Assembly: GCF_021130785.1 (NCBI RefSeq)
Contig: NW_025776244.1
Coordinates: 264,501-328,500 of the forward strand
Direction: 5' to 3'
Origin: Homalodisca vitripennis
Lineage: Eukaryota; Arthropoda; Insecta; Hemiptera; Cicadellidae
Length of the DNA: 64,000 nucleotides
Shown: one piece after another, positions 60,575 through 64,000 of the stretch
How the letters are laid out: each line of letters begins with the position of its first letter
Position numbering within the stretch: position 1 is the first letter of the stretch
The notes under the pieces: model-generated
Told to the model about the DNA's origin: nothing
What the model saw: the letters and a program-made list of their open reading frames with translations, nothing else
Database searches by the model: none
Made by a program: the position numbers and the translations under genes

Positions 60575-61250
60575 AGAAGAATAGAATAAACTTTATTTCT
60601 CATAAATATGCACACATTCCAACATATTCAATACAAATATACAACAAATATAAATGCAAACCACATACATAGCAAAATAATCCTGTGCATAGCACGCGAT
60701 TACATAGTATATCAGTACTGGCTGACCTTGACACATTAACATTCATGCCACACATACATACATACATATACCGAGAAATAAAGTATTGGCCTCCAAGGCA
60801 AAGCCTGTTTTGAGGCATTTACATGATTTATAAAAATAAAAGAACTAGCAGTGATAGAACAACAATTATACATTTTCAAATATTATAACATAATCCTAAA
60901 ACCCTCTTTACAACAAAATTCAATTAGATTCATACTTGCAAGATAAAACAGATAAATCACACATACACTAATTATATAAAATAAACTATAAATTATAATC
61001 ATCATTATGTCTACATCTATTTTAAACAAATACTATCCATTGTACAATTTCCTACACCCCACACATACATTTCCCTATCAACCAACAATACAACATTTCA
61101 TACATAACTCACAATACAAAGACAAAATACTATTATTTCAGCATTAATGTTTATTATTATAAACCATGGCCATTAACAGTACATATCCCTCCCACTAGTT
61201 TTGGACAATAAAACTGGACATCAAAACAGTACATAAAATACATTTAAAAA
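60575..61250 (-). mobile_element. probable LINE 3' tail
   Basis: On the minus strand it ends agaaataaagtttattctat followed by ttct-type repeats, and it carries gcctcaaaacaggctttgcc (60820-60800), both typical of insect non-LTR 3' ends. The C-rich plus strand differs from its neighbours. No reverse transcriptase motif is readable, so the 5' limit is approximate. Confidence 0.4.
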
Positions 61251-61459
61251 CATTTAATTTAATATAATCCCAATTTTAATATAGGATAAAGTAAGTAGGA
61301 ATAATTTAGTTAATGAAGTTTTGTTGGAGTAGCTGGAATAGGAAAATAACGCCAAGAGTAGAATGTCCATTTTAAAATCTACATTTACACATGTAATTCA
61401 ATATTTACATAGATTACTGCATTAGAGATATCTTAAAATGTTTAATGAATGTATAGAGT

Positions 61460-62345
61460 AAATACAAAACGATTTATTTCTTATTATTCCGACTAAATTA
61501 ATCAGTACATACATTCGTAGAAACTAAACAGAACATTTTTGGAAAAAACAAGTAATTAGGAACACAAATTATTGTTAGGTTCACTAAATATACATTCTTA
61601 AAAATGTTTCTCACTCTCAGATCCATGATAACATTCACTTTAGTATGAGAGAGATGTCGTAGCACACATATGCAATAGTTATTTGAGTTGTTCTTTGAAA
61701 CAATAGTAAATACCACAGAAACATTTTAGTAGCCTTCAGATTCATGAAAAAGTAACAGGTTATAAATCTAATAGTTTACGCCATTTGTATCTGAACATTT
61801 ATAATTCCTGAGCTAAAAATATTGAAAAATTAAACATAAAGACAAATTCTGGTTTTTTCAGTATTTTAAATTGAAATACTAACGAAGTAGTTTTAGTTAT
61901 GAACGAATGGACTTCTTCATACTAGGTGAAGATTATTGTTACCCGTACCCTGGAGTTGATAAGCTGAGACATTAACTACTACCGTAGAAGATGTCGCCTA
62001 GCCACATTCTGGTATTACTTTCTTCAGCATGTACCTAATAGATGTCCACCTTTTGCATTACTATGCCATAATTAATATTCATATATTGCATTAATGATGC
62101 TATATAATCCAAAATTATTTTCATGAACCGGAAATTGAGAGGAATGTTTTAAGCATTTTAAAATTTCAATGGATTCCAAGTACGGCATTGATAACTGTAA
62201 TACTTATATTGTGCAATTTCTGTATCGAGTACTATGGGAAAGTACCAAACAAAATAGTTTCAACCATTTTTGTTTCATAAACTGTTTACAAGTTTACAAA
62301 TTATGACATTTAAGCAGTTAAACATAATTTATATGGGCTTTCATA
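61460..62345 (+). repeat. segmental duplicate of 13110-14110, copy B
   Basis: See copy A. The minus frame at 61498-61716 has no equivalent open frame in copy A. Confidence 0.8.
61935..62045 (-). repeat. tRNA-derived SINE-like block, eroded
   Basis: Duplicate of 13655-13790 (shared ggagttgataagctgagac-type string and cctaatagatg). Confidence 0.4.
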
Positions 62346-62519
62346 GAATTTGTCAGTTATTATACACTACTTTGCTCACTGTTAGTATGTATACTACTAC
62401 CGAATACTGGGGAAATAGATGGAATACATAGTTAAGAAAATGGTTTTCTTAAAATATTTTATGTTTATATTAACAGTGTACATCAGATTCAAAATTCTTA
62501 AGGCCGTTCAATATCTTTG

Positions 62520-63080
62520 AAAATATTAAGTTGATTCTATATGCTCGCTTTAGGTACATAGATAATTAAAAACGGCACGAAGCGCAAATATAACTGAAAA
62601 TATACCGATGAATCCCATATTTTGTATATTAATCATCAATATGCGAGACAAGAAAGTATTTAACAGATCAACAAACATAAATATCTCTTCAATTTCAATC
62701 AAGTTACTATCTTTGTAATATATTTGTATATGTTATAGTTTATTTATACCCAATAATATATCGACTGGTCTAGTTATTTATCCTGATAAATTGTAGATAA
62801 AACCAGGATGTGAACCGCGTACTTTGAATGTCATGAGACAGTGAGAGCAGAAATTATGATTTATAGACAGTAAAAATAACTCAATATAGGTCCTGTTCCT
62901 GGTCCCCTCTCTTAGCCTCACATCGTTCCTTGTTCGGTAGTTCTCCAAGGTGCAGCGGCTAGATTGACTTTTAAATTTAAAACTGAACAGTTCAAAACAT
63001 TGAAAGTTCCCAAACTTTCTATTGTTGTTTCCATGGATATAAGTAATTTAAATGTGTACTGCTGTAGGGGACATACCACA
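62520..63080 (+). repeat. array unit core 17 (B2 eroded, B3-B5)
   Basis: B2 eroded near 62531, B3 near 62806, B4 (gtcctgttcctggtcccc) near 62890, B5 at 63027-63039. Confidence 0.8.
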
Positions 63081-64000
63081 TGGGTTCTTCTAATAACAGC
63101 GTCAATATATCTTCCACAAGGGACGTTCCTATATATAAAAAACCACAAGATTTCTTTGTATTTATTTTATAGTCTGGGGGCCAAACATTTACGATTAGAA
63201 GATAACAGCCTTTAATTTCGTTAAATAGATGAAATTTATCGTCAAAAATGAAATTGATATTTTGCCCACACTAGCTTTGGTCCAGTAGTAAAAGAAGTAA
63301 AAGACTGCGAAGCAATATGTTTATCTAAAATAATTATTTTATTATAAACATTTAAATGTAGCCGTCAGACAGTAAGTGTAGTTATATAACCGTCAGCCAA
63401 CGATGTGGAACGACTTAACTAGCCATTTTTCAGCCAAATATTAGAACCAATATTTTCAAACATTCCATTTTTAATTTTTTTTATAAAGAGTGATCTACGA
63501 ATCTTTTAACCTGTAAAATACGCTAGTACATTAATCATTATGATTTAATCTAACCTTAGTCATTAAACTTTCTCGCCGTGCCCTAGTCTGACATGCACTC
63601 TAGGTTTATATAAATTAATTAGGACTACATATCTTGCAGCATCAAAGGGTTGTTGACTGGACTCTTCTATTAACTTCTCGAACATGTTTGTTTGTTTATA
63701 ATTTTATTTTTGGGACTAATTAGGCATTCTAAATACTGTAAAATTTTACTTTGCCCGTTATTACCTCTTGTACTGTGAAAGAGAGGTCTGGCGTGAATTT
63801 TAGTAACTAATATAATGAGTTAAAACTTGTAGAACACATTATTATGTCACAATTTTTTGGCACCAAGTTTTTAATTATTGAATTATACCAATAAAACAAA
63901 AATGAGTTATTGTTTTTATATGATAAATAAAAATCATTGACTAATTTCAACTCATTTGGAAAATTTTCCCCACTAGAAATGCTAGAAATATTGCTGGATA
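62780..64000 (+). repeat. segmental duplicate, copy C of three (runs off the window)
   Basis: Collinear with 3340-4300 and 24650-25560 (cgtgccctagtctgacatgca at 63577; ttctattaacttctcgaacatg at 63666). Confidence 0.75.
63760..64000 (+). repeat. array unit core 18, start (B1)
   Basis: B1 in its fullest form (ctgtgaaagagaggtctggcgtg) near 63773. The core continues past the window edge. Confidence 0.8.

Overview
This window looks like non-coding DNA from an insect or close arthropod relative. It is AT-rich, has long (AT)n tracts, and carries decayed insect-type mobile elements: Ty3/gypsy-like gag, mariner and other IS630/Tc1-mariner transposases, a TTAA-flanked piggyBac-type MITE, a 5'-truncated jockey/CR1-like LINE and tRNA-derived SINEs. 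I cannot name the species. I found no intact protein-coding gene, rRNA or tRNA. The longest open frame is a damaged retrotransposon gag.

Layout. 1-2730: minus-strand LTR retrotransposon (gag, a ~100-bp tandem-repeat leader, probable LTR). 3340-29420: at least ten diverged copies of one multi-kb unit, all in the same orientation, broken by a dead mariner (6530-6905), a TIR element (18579-19348), a small satellite (22425-22870) and GC-rich repeat fragments (23545-23790, 25690-25935). 29633-33198: a 3.6-kb block bounded by a perfect 201-bp direct repeat and containing an inverted repeat around (TA)n and the piggyBac-type MITE. 33199-39700: mostly unrecognised AT-rich DNA, then a mariner with recognisable TIRs (38316-39651). 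39745-64000: the unit array resumes, interrupted by a second transposase fragment (40135-40425), a 1.6-kb TIR transposon (41845-43448), a SINE (43975-44160), a LINE (45638-46244) and a LINE-like tail (60575-61250).

The array is the dominant structure. I see about 18 core copies. Each is built from recurring blocks in the order B1 (ctctggcgtgaatttt type), B2 (a hairpin around GTAC...GTAC), B3 (aggatgtaaactgctttg), B4 (gtcctggtcctggtcctgg), B5 (gtttccatggatat) and B6 (cgtcacgactactactaac). Several multi-kb segments are recognisable as secondary duplications: 8210-12480 with 49520-53585, 13110-14110 with 61460-62345, and 3340-5450 with 24650-27190 and 62780-64000. Transposons sit inside individual copies, and other copies preserve the empty sites.

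Function of the array is unresolved. B2 keeps a ten-pair stem with a compensatory change. B4 and B6 contain short minus-strand reading frames that recur in several copies, one of them (57694-57789) with good splice signals at both ends. No copy gives a convincing gene. The array may be a decayed multi-exon gene cluster, a non-coding RNA cluster, or simply a large old tandem duplication inside an intron or intergenic region.
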